Assembly: GCF_019904175.1 (NCBI RefSeq)
Contig: NZ_CP061913.1
Span: 6,758,001 to 6,822,000 of the forward strand
Length of the DNA: 64,000 bases
Reading direction: 5' to 3'
From: Dactylosporangium vinaceum
GTDB lineage: Bacteria; Actinomycetota; Actinomycetes; Mycobacteriales; Micromonosporaceae
Positions 36,001 to 43,200 of the stretch are shown one piece after another. Position numbers and translations under genes: made by a program. A model generated the notes under the pieces. It was not told the DNA's origin. It was given only the letters and a program-made list of their open reading frames with translations, and made no database searches. Position 1 is the stretch's first letter, and each line of letters opens with the position of its first letter.

Positions 36001-36454
36001 AGAAGTCGATGCGCAGGGCGTGGTATCCGGCGGTGAGGGCGACGCTGCCCTCGACGGCCGTCGCCCCGTGCAGCCCGTCGTTGGTGATGACGGTGGCCCC
36101 GTCGACGGCCAGCCGTGAACCGTCGTCGCTGGTGAGCCGGAAGGCGTAGGTGCCGGCGGCGGCAATGTTCACGTTGCCGATGACCTGCGCCTGGAAGTAG
36201 TTCTCCAGACCTCCGAAATCGGCCGCGGTGGTCCAGTTGACGCTCGGCATGAGCTTGTCGACGTTCGGCGTCTGGCCGGTCTTGAGCACGCAGATGGCGC
36301 TCTGCGGGGTCTGCAGGTCGAAGACGCGCAGGGTGACGCCGGGCTCTTGCGGGGGCACCGCCGCCCCGGCGGGGATCGCGGGTATCAGGCCGATGCCCAT
36401 CAACATCGCGGCCGAGCGGATCGCCCATCGCTTGGGGGTCGTCCATCGCTTCAT
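33071..36454 (-). CDS. Large secreted PA14 / beta-propeller / CBM / ricin / DUF1080 protein
   Basis: 1127 residues. GGAG seven bases before the ATG at 36454 fixes the start; a signal peptide follows (cleavage after PAGA). The visible order is: PA14-like domain (about 40-190, RLTSDDGSRLAVDG); a sugar-dehydrogenase-like beta-propeller (about 215-590, DWFPDGRLAIATWGG, LRTPDGIGWGPENEI); a CBM6-like module with YNVALRFSNG and VNLDNINV (about 680-800); a ricin-type trefoil with GKCIDVSN and GKCLDVDNG (about 810-930); and a C-terminal 3-keto-disaccharide hydrolase (DUF1080) domain (about 935-1127, GIYLQDRYEVQVLD, ends RYRNIWIEPV). It likely binds and processes glycans outside the cell. The substrate is not known. 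Confidence 0.88.
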   Translation of the reverse strand: MKRWTTPKRWAIRSAAMLMGIGLIPAIPAGAAVPPQEPGVTLRVFDLQTPQSAICVLKTGQTPNVDKLMPSVNWTTAADFGGLENYFQAQVIGNVNIAAAGTYAFRLTSDDGSRLAVDGATVITNDGLHGATAVEGSVALTAGYHALRIDFFERDGGQQLTLEWRPPGASAYAIVPNSVLSTDSGVVRVTAPGRKECEGSGDSPGDGLPLTSLHPGYTLTNLRPSGFNPQVSAMDWFPDGRLAIATWGGSLNTTGEVYILRNVTGATSPSQVQYTRIASGLREPMGLKIVDGIIYVSQKHELTELTDTNGDGQIDRYRTVATWPFDGNFHEFGFGLLYQDGYFYLNLSVSINEGGATTDPQGSANRGTSLKINRSTGAVQYVAGGLRTPDGIGWGPENEIFVTDNQGGWLPASKLVQIKQDRFFGHYTNPDGPFDGQPITQPVLWLPQNEIANSPSTPIVLHNGPYAGQVAFGDVTYGGIQRASLEKVNGEYQGAVFRMTQGLEMGVLRISEGPDGALYAGGLGAGGNWGQEGKLTYGLQKITPNGVTVFDMKAMRVKPGGFEIEYTQPVSDATAASLAARYTFRQWRYVSTPAYGGPKVDEESLPVTSATLSADRLKVNVQVAGLKPGRVVSMRSPRPFSSTSGESLWSTEAWYTLNALADGTLPPTGQQEAEHSGLSGTAGVATDHSGYSGSGFVAGFGSPGAAATFSVAAPSAGSYNVALRFSNGPNPAAGAKTVSLYLNGVKQKQISLADTGNWDTWATQTETLTLRAGGNTVAYKVDSGDAGHVNLDNINVTPAGGTGTAEHTGTITGIGGKCIDVSNASTADGAKIQLWTCNGSTAQSWTRTGDTLRALGKCLDVDNGGTANATLVQLYTCNGSAAQVWQAQADGTLRNPQSAKVLDAAGGASADGTQLQIWDAAAGAAQQKWVHNGVSRVTLFNGGSLNAFQNADGTAPTWPISGGSAEVLGGDLRTKQTYGDFRLHVEFYLPNLPSDVTGQQRANSGIYLQDRYEVQVLDTYGKPALANDECGSIYLKRAPDSNPGTVPQTWQTYEMTFRAARFTGATKVENARVTVVWNGVTVHNNVAIDGPTGAGAAESPAALPIRLQDHGDPGANVRYRNIWIEPV

Positions 36455-36574
36455 GAAACGCTCCGGGTTGGTAGGAGCCGTCACGGACGCCCGCGCGCGC
36501 TCGCCGAAGACGGGCACGGGTCATCGCCATGGCGACCGGCACCGAGGAACCGACGGCTGTCGATGTGTTACGTC

Positions 36575-36603
36575 ACGCTAGGGGACTTCCGCAGGGTTGT
36601 CGA
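36575..36603 (-). promoter_or_regulatory. Promoter of the PA14/DUF1080 gene
   Basis: On the minus strand, -35 TCGACA (36603-36598), exactly 17 bases, -10 TAGCGT (36580-36575). It lies about 120 bases upstream of the start codon, leaving a long leader. Confidence 0.5.
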
Positions 36604-36712
36604 TAACTTCTGCTGCCAGGAGCGAAAGATCGTCTCGTTTGTCCGTGAGGTCCGCTTCTCGAGTGTTGGATTTTGGCGAAACCCGGCACCACCGCGCCGG
36701 ATTTGCCCGCGG

Positions 36713-37693
36713 TCAGCGGAACGCCGGGTACACAGCCTGCCGCGGCGGCAGGTGCGGCCACACCCGCCGCAGCGCCCCGATCACCTCGGCGAACCAGATG
36801 CCGAGCGGCTGCCCGGGCGCCGCGTCGACGGCGACTTGCAGGGTGTCGAGGAGCTGGCCGCGGCGGGAGAAGCCCATGGGCTGCGGCGCGTCGGCGGCGA
36901 GCAGCTTCGGCAGCCGGGCGAGCCGGACCACCGCCCAGATCGCGGTGGCGGCGGCCATGCCGGTGTCGTACGCCTCATCGTCACCGAGTCCGGCCGCGCG
37001 GCGATAGGCGGACTCGACTGCCGCCCCGACGATCGCCGGGATGCGCGCCCAGCACGGCGGCCCGTAGAACGGCAGCCGCAGGTGCGCCGCGTCGAGCAGC
37101 GCGTGCTGGAACCGGGCGCTCTCGAAGTCCAGCAGCCGCACCCGGCGCGCGCCGATCCGGCAGTTCTGCGGGGCGACGTCGCCGCTGGACAGCACCAGCA
37201 TCGGCGGCCCGGGCTCGGCCATCCACGCCACGAGCCCGTCGAGCGCGCCCCCGGGCGGGGACAGCTCCTCGATCGCCGACCACCACTGCGGCAGCGTGGC
37301 GCCGGCCAGGGTCAGCCGGTCCAGCCGCCGGTCGACGCCGGGCAGGCGGGCGTAGAAGGCGTCCGCGCGCCCGCGGGTCGCCGCGTGCATCCGCCCGACC
37401 GACTCGGCGAACGCGACGAACCCCGCGGTGGCGGCCTGCGGGTCGTCGCCGACGAGGAGGTCCTCCAGCGCGTCGCCGGGGCCGAGGTCCTCGAGGATCT
37501 CGAAGTCGTCGCCGTACCCCAGCAGCCGCGGCCCGGCGTCCGACCCGACCGCCTCGAGGAAGGCCAGGGCCGCCCGCTCCCGGCCGGCCGTGTCCCCGGG
37601 CCGGCGGGTCTTGACGATGACGGACCGGGCCGGGTCACCGATGGTGCGGCGGGCGATCCGGGGATACTGCGTGTATCGGGCCGACCATCCCAT
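36713..37693 (-). CDS. Phosphotransferase-like (APH family) protein
   Basis: 326 residues. The N-lobe has VIVKTRRPGD (ATP Lys) and FLEAVGSDAGPRLLGYGDDFEILEDLG. The catalytic loop reads LSSGDVAPQNC (about residue 165): GDxxxxN is kept, but the usual His before it is Ser. The metal-binding LLDFESARF follows. A long C-terminal helical part ends at a Pro/Arg-rich tail. It is probably a small-molecule kinase of the aminoglycoside/choline type with unknown substrate. It lies nine bases from the cation-efflux gene on the same strand and may be co-transcribed after it. Confidence 0.82.
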   Translation of the reverse strand: MGWSARYTQYPRIARRTIGDPARSVIVKTRRPGDTAGRERAALAFLEAVGSDAGPRLLGYGDDFEILEDLGPGDALEDLLVGDDPQAATAGFVAFAESVGRMHAATRGRADAFYARLPGVDRRLDRLTLAGATLPQWWSAIEELSPPGGALDGLVAWMAEPGPPMLVLSSGDVAPQNCRIGARRVRLLDFESARFQHALLDAAHLRLPFYGPPCWARIPAIVGAAVESAYRRAAGLGDDEAYDTGMAAATAIWAVVRLARLPKLLAADAPQPMGFSRRGQLLDTLQVAVDAAPGQPLGIWFAEVIGALRRVWPHLPPRQAVYPAFR

Positions 37694-37702
37694 CCGCCGA
37701 CC

Positions 37703-38632
37703 TTAGGCGGGCCCCGCCTGTGGCTGGTAGACGTCCGGCTCGACGAAGATCAGCGTCGCGATCGGGACCGCCGCGCGGATGCGGGCCTCGGCGCTGTTCG
37801 TGGCGGCGCTGATGGTCTCCGCGACGGTACCCTCGGCCACCGTCACCTTGACCGCGACGAGCAGCTCGTCCGGGCCCAGGTGCATGGTCCGCAGGTGCAC
37901 GACCCGGTCGAACAGCGGCTCGGCCAGCAGCGCCGCGCGAATCCGCGCGACGTTCGCCTTCGAGGCCGCCTCGCCCACCAGCAGGCTCTTGGTCTCCATG
38001 GCCAGAATGCACGCGATCGCCACGAGCAGCAGGCCGATGATGAGCGTCGAGACCCCGTCGAACACGGCGTTGCCGGTGATGACGGTGAGGCCGACGCCGA
38101 GCAGCGCGACCACGAGCCCGGTCACCGCGCCGGCGTCCTCGAGCAGGATCGTCGGCAGCTCCGGCGCCTTGGCGCTGCGGATGAACTGCCACCAGCTGCG
38201 CCCGCCCCGGGTCTCGTTGGCCGACCGGGCCGCCGTGGACAGCGCGTAGCCCTCGAGGCCGATCGCGATCACCAGGATGACCACGGCGACGAGCGGCGAC
38301 TCGAGCTCCTCCGGGTGCCTGACCTTGTGGTAGCCCTCGTAGAGCGCGAACAGGCCACCGAGCGTGAACAGGACGATCGAGACGATGAAGGCGTAGATGT
38401 AGCGCTCCCGGGCGTACCCGAAGGGATGCTGCTCGCTCGCGGCCCGCTTGGCCCGCCGCCCGCCGACGAGCAGCAGCGCCTGATTCGTGGTGTCCGCCAG
38501 CGAGTGCACCGCCTCGGCCAGCATCGACGACGATCCGGTGATGACCGCGCCGATGCCTTTGCTCACCGCGATCCCCAGGTTTGCCGCGAGCGCGGTCACC
38601 ACCGCCCGGGTACTGCCACCTTCCGCCGCCAC
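37703..38632 (-). CDS. Cation diffusion facilitator (CDF) transporter
   Basis: 309 residues. I chose the GTG at 38632 because GGAGG lies nine bases upstream and the protein then begins like its family (xAAEGGSTRAVVTALAAN); a longer GTG-started frame reaches 38707. Six transmembrane helices are visible. The metal site is formed by HSLAD in helix 2 (MLAEAVHSLADTTNQ, HxxxD) and LLEDAGAVTG in helix 5. The loop HPFGYARERYIYAF is typical of CDF proteins that export Zn, Co or Fe in exchange for protons. The cytoplasmic C-terminal domain (about 215-305) is retained. Confidence 0.92.
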   Translation of the reverse strand: MAAEGGSTRAVVTALAANLGIAVSKGIGAVITGSSSMLAEAVHSLADTTNQALLLVGGRRAKRAASEQHPFGYARERYIYAFIVSIVLFTLGGLFALYEGYHKVRHPEELESPLVAVVILVIAIGLEGYALSTAARSANETRGGRSWWQFIRSAKAPELPTILLEDAGAVTGLVVALLGVGLTVITGNAVFDGVSTLIIGLLLVAIACILAMETKSLLVGEAASKANVARIRAALLAEPLFDRVVHLRTMHLGPDELLVAVKVTVAEGTVAETISAATNSAEARIRAAVPIATLIFVEPDVYQPQAGPA

Positions 38633-38711
38633 GGACACCGACCTCCACACCGCACCGCCCAGGCCCCTGGCAGGCCGAAGTCGATCACCAGTGTGGCAGA
38701 CCGGCACCGGG

Positions 38712-40250
38712 TCACGATATGCTGACGTCGCGCACCCGGACCGCGGTGCGGGCGGTGTCCAGGGCGTCGTGCACCGCGCCGGCGAAGACGGCCGTCAGCC
38801 GGCCGGGCAGCTCCCGGCGGGCACACCAGTGCACGCCGCCGCCCTCGCCGCCGGTGATGCGGGCCCGGAACACCAGCGTCAGGCCGCCGCTCGGGGTGTC
38901 GTGGTAGACGCCGGTCAGCGGGCCGGCGTCCACCGTGAAGCCGGTCGTGGCGGTCACGGCGCGGCCGAGCGCGGCCTCGAGCGTCTCGCCGGGGGCGACG
39001 GGGCCGCCGGGCAGCGCCCCGCCGGCCGTCAGCACGAGGCCCCGGCCGTCGGTGATCACGGCGTGGACGGCGACCGCCGCGGCGGGTGCCGGGGCCGCCA
39101 CGGCGGCCGGGGCCGGCTGCGGCCGCTCGGCGCGCAGCCGCTCCTGCTCGGCCCGGCGGCGCTCGTTCTCGCCGTGCAGCCGGTCGGCCAGGGCCAGGAA
39201 CTCGGCCCGCGCCTTCGCCCGGTCGGCGCCGGCGAGCAGCTGGTCGGCCAGGGCGTCCACCGGCCAGGTCAGCAGCTCGCCGTGGCGGGCGAAGTACAGG
39301 CCCGCGGTCCGGATGCGGTAGGCGTCGCGGTCGTCGAGCCAGGCGCAGGCCAGGACGTGCCACAGCCACTGCCGGGAGCTCGTCGTCCGGCTGGTGGTGA
39401 TCGCGGCGTGGACGCGCACGAGCGCGCTGCCGTCCGGGCCGGCCAGCAGCAGGTCGCTGTCGTGGCGGTGGTCGAGGAAGACGGGGCTGGCGATGCCGAG
39501 CGGCCGCCCGGGCGGCGGGTTGCCGGCCAGCCTGGCCAGCTCGCCGAGCGCGCCGCGGCTCTCCAGCAGCCGGGCGATGGCGACCATCTCGTCGAGGGCG
39601 GTGTCCGGCACCGTGGCCAGCAGCTCCTCGACGGTCGGCACGCCGGCGCGGAACAGCCGGAAGACGGGCTGTTCGAGGGCGTCGTTGCGGTAGGCGAACT
39701 GGAACTGGGCCAGCAGCCAGCACAGGCGGGCCACGCCCCGCTCGGCACCGAGCCGGCCGAGCGGGGCGTTCGCGGCGAAGTAGGCGCGGGTGCGCTCCAG
39801 CAGGCCCGCGAGCATCGGCTCGGCCGGATAGTCCTGGGCCCGCCCGTCGAACCGGGGCATGGCCGGCCCGGCGTAGGACGGCACGCGCGCCCAGCCGTCG
39901 AGCGTCGGGCTGTAGTGGACCGCGTCGCCCCGCAGCTGCGCCGGCATGCTCGCGTGGGAGGCGTAGCGCGCGGCCTGCTCATCGGCCCACTCCCGGCGCA
40001 CCAGGCCGAGATGCACCAGGCCGAGCAGGGCGGCATAGGGTGGGGCGGGCTGCACCAGCGCGGCCAGCCGGATGCCGACGGCCCGCTCGACCTGGGCCCA
40101 GTGCTGCCGCTCGACGCCGTCGGCGGGCCGGATCGGCTCCCGCGCCCGGGTGTGCCAGGTGATCCGGGTGGTCAGCTCTTCCCAGCCGCCGAGGTGGTCG
40201 GCGCACCACTCCCCCAGCTCGCCGCGGTACAGGTGGGAAATCACCGACAT
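38712..40250 (-). CDS. Unknown protein with degenerate C-terminal Nudix domain
   Basis: 512 residues; the start is the ATG at 40250 (MSVISHLYRGELGEW). Residues 1-380 are a mostly helical region rich in Trp, Arg and Leu that I do not recognise. A charged helix (AKARAEFLALADRLHGENERRRAEQERL) and an Ala/Pro linker (about 395-415) precede the C-terminal domain. That domain has the Nudix strand pattern and a Nudix-box position (GGPVAPGETLEAALGRAV), but the catalytic REUXEEXGU Glu residues read RAVTATTGF. It probably binds rather than hydrolyses nucleotides or a related ligand. The neighbours give no pathway. Confidence 0.75.
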   Translation of the reverse strand: MSVISHLYRGELGEWCADHLGGWEELTTRITWHTRAREPIRPADGVERQHWAQVERAVGIRLAALVQPAPPYAALLGLVHLGLVRREWADEQAARYASHASMPAQLRGDAVHYSPTLDGWARVPSYAGPAMPRFDGRAQDYPAEPMLAGLLERTRAYFAANAPLGRLGAERGVARLCWLLAQFQFAYRNDALEQPVFRLFRAGVPTVEELLATVPDTALDEMVAIARLLESRGALGELARLAGNPPPGRPLGIASPVFLDHRHDSDLLLAGPDGSALVRVHAAITTSRTTSSRQWLWHVLACAWLDDRDAYRIRTAGLYFARHGELLTWPVDALADQLLAGADRAKARAEFLALADRLHGENERRRAEQERLRAERPQPAPAAVAAPAPAAAVAVHAVITDGRGLVLTAGGALPGGPVAPGETLEAALGRAVTATTGFTVDAGPLTGVYHDTPSGGLTLVFRARITGGEGGGVHWCARRELPGRLTAVFAGAVHDALDTARTAVRVRDVSIS

Positions 40251-40309
40251 CAATCCAGCATATCGGGCGGACGGCGGCCCGGCCCGGCGACGCCGGCCAT
40301 TGTGGACGG

Positions 40310-40786
40310 TCAGACGGCGAGCACCAGGGTGAGGCAGAAGCCGAGCAGGGCGGCCCCCTGCAGGGCGGCGCGCAGGTTGATGATCGAGTCCCACCGCTCC
40401 TGCAGGCGGCGGGCGTCCGGCGGCACCCGGCCGGCCGCGGCGGCCGCGATGAAGGTGTTGTTGATCGGCAGCGCGACGCGGTTGAACAGGACCAGCCAGA
40501 TCAGCAGCAGGAGCAGGCCGGCGCCCGCGGCGGCGCCGGCCGACGGGTGCCCGGCCAGGAACGCGACGAGGGTGGCCGCGGCGGCGGTGACGACGCTGAG
40601 GATGCCGGCCACGGGCATGCGGGCGTTGCCGTAGCGGTGGGCCAGGCCGACCACGCGGGTCATGGTGGCGTCGTCCAGCGCGGCGTACGTCGGGCGCATG
40701 ACAAGCGCGCCGAGCGCGTCGGTGCCGAAGATGACCGCCGTGGCCAGCGCGGCCGTGATGGCGAGCACGTCGAGGAGCACGATCAT
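40310..40786 (-). CDS. DUF1772 (anthrone oxygenase-like) membrane protein
   Basis: 158 residues. GGGAGG directly before the ATG at 40786 sets the start. Four hydrophobic segments: VLAITAALATAVIFGTDALGAL, ILSVVTAAAATLVAFLA, AGLLLLLIWLVLF and AALLGFCLTLVLA. The PINNTF motif (residue about 118) and the spacing match the DUF1772 family, named after fungal anthrone oxygenases but mostly uncharacterised in bacteria. The gene stands alone behind an unusual CTAG-rich operator region. Confidence 0.82.
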   Translation of the reverse strand: MIVLLDVLAITAALATAVIFGTDALGALVMRPTYAALDDATMTRVVGLAHRYGNARMPVAGILSVVTAAAATLVAFLAGHPSAGAAAGAGLLLLLIWLVLFNRVALPINNTFIAAAAAGRVPPDARRLQERWDSIINLRAALQGAALLGFCLTLVLAV

Positions 40787-40800
40787 GATCCCTCCCGGAT

Positions 40801-40831
40801 CTAGCGTTGCTAGCAACACTAGCACTGCTAG
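40801..40831 (-). promoter_or_regulatory. CTAG array with 9-bp period upstream of DUF1772 gene
   Basis: CTAG occurs at 40801, 40810, 40819 and 40828, exactly nine bases apart; a fifth lies at 40843. The units form overlapping palindromes: GTTGCTAGCAAC (40806-40817, perfect) and CTAGCA-C-TGCTAG (40819-40831). On the minus strand TAGTGT within the array could be a -10, so a bound regulator would block it. It probably serves a TetR- or MarR-type regulator encoded elsewhere. Confidence 0.6.
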
Positions 40832-40865
40832 AAACGCCGGGGCTAGCCCGGGCCGGCCGACCGGG

Positions 40866-41057
40866 ACGCATCACTCGCGGGACCTGGAGATCCTGGAGCT
40901 GGTGGTGCAGGGCCGGCCGATCTCGCAGGTGGCGGCCCGGCTGTTTTGGCCCCGAAGACCATCCGCAGCCGCGTCTCGGAGATGCTCGCGAAGCTCGCGT
41001 GGCGATCCGCGAGGAGGCGATCGCCCCGGCCCGCGGCGGCGGCTCAGGACGTCCGGG
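40866..41057 (+). pseudogene. Remnant of a LuxR-type response-regulator HTH domain
   Basis: Three plus-strand frames read consecutive pieces of one LuxR helix-turn-helix. First LEILELVVQGRPISQVAARLF (frame up to about 40945), then APKTIRSRVSEMLAKL (about 40949-40997), then VAIREEAIAPAR (about 41000-41040). Together they match the family pattern of L-x-x-REx-EIL-x-L-V-x-G, then KTVRxxVSxMLxKLxV, then REEAIAxAR. At least two small deletions separate them and the N-terminal receiver domain is gone. It overlaps the end of the CHAT gene on the other strand. Confidence 0.7.
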
Positions 41058-42396
41058 AAAATAGCAGCGGCGTGCGGTGCTGGTGCTCGGTGCCCGGCCG
41101 GGAGCGCACATGGGCGCAGCCCCGCGTGAACGCCCGGGGGATCGGGAGCCCGCCGAAGAGCCCCTCGTAGAAGCCGACGCTGAACTGGATCGACGCGTCG
41201 TCGGCGATCATATTGCGCATGCCGACGGTGTACTGGATGCGCGTGGCCAGGGTCTCGGCGAGCTGAACCGAGTGGCAGGCGTTGACCACCACGCACCGCA
41301 GCGAGTCGCGGTGCTGCCCGAACAGGTCGGCCAGCCCCTCCGGCGTCACCAGGTCCCGATCGCCGAGCTCATCCTCGACGCACAGGTTGCCGTCCTCGTC
41401 GCCGTGGCCGGAGAAGTGCACGATCTGCGGCTCGTAGTCGATGAGCGCCTGGCTGATGTCCTCGAACCGGGCCGCCGGGCACCACTCGAGCCGGAACCGT
41501 TCGCGGTCCCGGCTGCGCTGCAGCTTCTCCCTGACCTTGCGCATCTCCAGGTCGGACCGTAGCGGCTCCATGTCCCGGGGCGCGGCGGCCAGATACAGGA
41601 CGACCTGCTCGCTCTTCCGCCCGGCCCGCGGCGGCGCTTGCTGTCCGGTCTGCCCCTCGGTCTGCTGCCCGGTCTGCGGGGGCGCCTGCTGCTGGGTCTG
41701 GTGCGGCGCTTGCCCCTCGGGGCGCACGGTGACCGTGGCGCTGTCCTCCTGCGTCCGTGCGCGCAGCTCCCCACCGGCGTCCCGGAACCGGTACGTCGTG
41801 CGCACGTCGACCGGCACCCGCCCGGCCACATCCATTTTCACACTGAACGTGCACCGGACCGAGGCACCGTCCCCGAGCACCGCCACCCGCGACCGCCGCC
41901 CATCGGTCTCGAACGGCCCGTCGACCGCCGCAATGACATCCCCGAGCGCCACCCCTGTCCCGTTGCCGACCCGCAGCCTCAGCTCGCCCCACTGCCCGGC
42001 GGCCAGCTCTCCGTCCTCGCACTCGACCCGCAGCCGCCCCCGGGGCAGCCGGACCGGCTCCGCCTTGATCGCCGCCGCGGCCACCAGCCGGACACTGAAG
42101 TCGGTCACCCGCCGCTGCCGGTCGGACTCGTCGCGGTACGCGAACCTCGCGCTTGTCAGCTCGAACGGCCCGACCTTCTGCGTGAGCACCGAAATCGTGT
42201 GCGTGTACACCCGCCCGGGCCCCAGCACCGGGATATCCACCTGCCCGACCCCGCTCTGCAACATCACGCCCGGCGGCAGCCGCACCATGAACTCCACGTT
42301 GAAGCAGGGTGCGCGCCCGGAGTTGAAGAACCGCAGCGTCAACGCCGAACTCCGCCCCACCACGATCTCCTGCGGCGACACCGCGACCTCGATCAC
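41044..42396 (-). CDS. CHAT-domain (caspase-like) protease with N-terminal Ig-like domains
   Basis: 450 residues. Residues about 1-235 form two beta-sandwich domains of CARDB/Ig type (VVGRSSALTLRFFNSGRAPCFNVEF; LRVGNGTGVALGDV). A Gln/Pro-rich linker (about 238-270) follows. The C-terminal CHAT domain has the catalytic His in VHFSGHG (about 331) and Cys in VVVNACHS (about 371). It has no signal peptide, so it is cytoplasmic. CHAT proteins are separase/caspase relatives used in bacterial conflict and programmed-death pathways. The last 20 residues (after FTRGCAHV) look altered, perhaps by the rearrangement that broke the adjacent LuxR gene. Substrate unknown. Confidence 0.85.
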   Translation of the reverse strand: MIEVAVSPQEIVVGRSSALTLRFFNSGRAPCFNVEFMVRLPPGVMLQSGVGQVDIPVLGPGRVYTHTISVLTQKVGPFELTSARFAYRDESDRQRRVTDFSVRLVAAAAIKAEPVRLPRGRLRVECEDGELAAGQWGELRLRVGNGTGVALGDVIAAVDGPFETDGRRSRVAVLGDGASVRCTFSVKMDVAGRVPVDVRTTYRFRDAGGELRARTQEDSATVTVRPEGQAPHQTQQQAPPQTGQQTEGQTGQQAPPRAGRKSEQVVLYLAAAPRDMEPLRSDLEMRKVREKLQRSRDRERFRLEWCPAARFEDISQALIDYEPQIVHFSGHGDEDGNLCVEDELGDRDLVTPEGLADLFGQHRDSLRCVVVNACHSVQLAETLATRIQYTVGMRNMIADDASIQFSVGFYEGLFGGLPIPRAFTRGCAHVRSRPGTEHQHRTPLLFSRTS

Positions 42397-42452
42397 GCCG
42401 CCTCACCCCTCCGCTCCCACCGCCCGACCCTCCACCAAGGCCTCTGACCGCT

Positions 42453-42552
42453 CTCTGACGGACAGCACGTATCCGTTCTCTGAAGGACAGCACAGGTCCG
42501 CTCGCTGACGAACGGCGAAGGTCCGCTCGCTGACGGACAGCACAGGTCCGCA
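42453..42552. repeat. 25-bp minisatellite, four copies
   Basis: Four units of exactly 25 bp (42453, 42478, 42503, 42528), consensus CKCTGACGGACAGCACAGG followed by TCCGCT. The unit is not a multiple of three, so it is non-coding. It lies between the divergent CHAT and GNAT genes and must overlap their promoters. Confidence 0.85.
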
Positions 42553-42594
42553 ACGCGGGCGACACCGGGCGCCGGCCGACGGCATCATGGCGCG

Positions 42595-43200
42595 GTGATG
42601 CCCCAGCTGGCCGCCCTGGCCGCCGACCCGTCGCCGCTGACCGGCCACGTGAGCGCCGGCGACACCACCTTCACGGTCCGCGCCCTGCTCCCCTCCGACG
42701 CCGGCCCACTGACCTCCTTCCTGGCCAACCTGTCCGCGACCAGCCGCCGCTACTGGCACGGCGACACCGCCGCGGCCGACGAGTCGGCCAGGCTGATCGA
42801 GGCGATCGGCCGCTACGACAAGCTCCGCCTGGTCGCCCACCGCCCGGAACACCCCACCGAGCTGGCCGGCCTGATCGACCTGAGCTTCTCCCTTCCGGAC
42901 GGCTACGAGATCACCCGCTTCGCGGCCCACGGCGTCGCCCTGGACCCCGAGCGCACGGTCCGCTTCGGCCCCTGCGTGTCCGACGCCTGGCAGGGCCGCG
43001 GCCTGGCCGCCGCCCTGCTCCCGCCGGCCTGGTCAGCCGCGCGCCTGCTGTCCCGAGACTGCGTGGTCCTGTACGGCGGCGTGGACCCCGCGAACCACCG
43101 GGCCCGCCGCTTCTACGCCCGCCACGGCTTCACCGAGGTGGGCCGGGAAAACGGCGTCGTCGACATGATGCGCTACCTGCCCGTCACCTCTCCTACGTGA
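42595..43200 (+). CDS. GNAT-family N-acetyltransferase
   Basis: 201 residues; GTG 42595 and ATG 42598 are adjacent alternative starts. One GNAT domain spans about residues 25-195: SDAGPLTSFLANLSATSRRYW at the start, the acetyl-CoA loop VSDAWQGRGLAAALL (about 128) and the finishing NHRARRFYARHGFTEVGRENG. The combination resembles GNATs that modify proteins or antibiotics, but the substrate cannot be read. It ends by overlapping the convergent SDR gene by eight bases. Confidence 0.88.
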   Translation: MMPQLAALAADPSPLTGHVSAGDTTFTVRALLPSDAGPLTSFLANLSATSRRYWHGDTAAADESARLIEAIGRYDKLRLVAHRPEHPTELAGLIDLSFSLPDGYEITRFAAHGVALDPERTVRFGPCVSDAWQGRGLAAALLPPAWSAARLLSRDCVVLYGGVDPANHRARRFYARHGFTEVGRENGVVDMMRYLPVTSPT

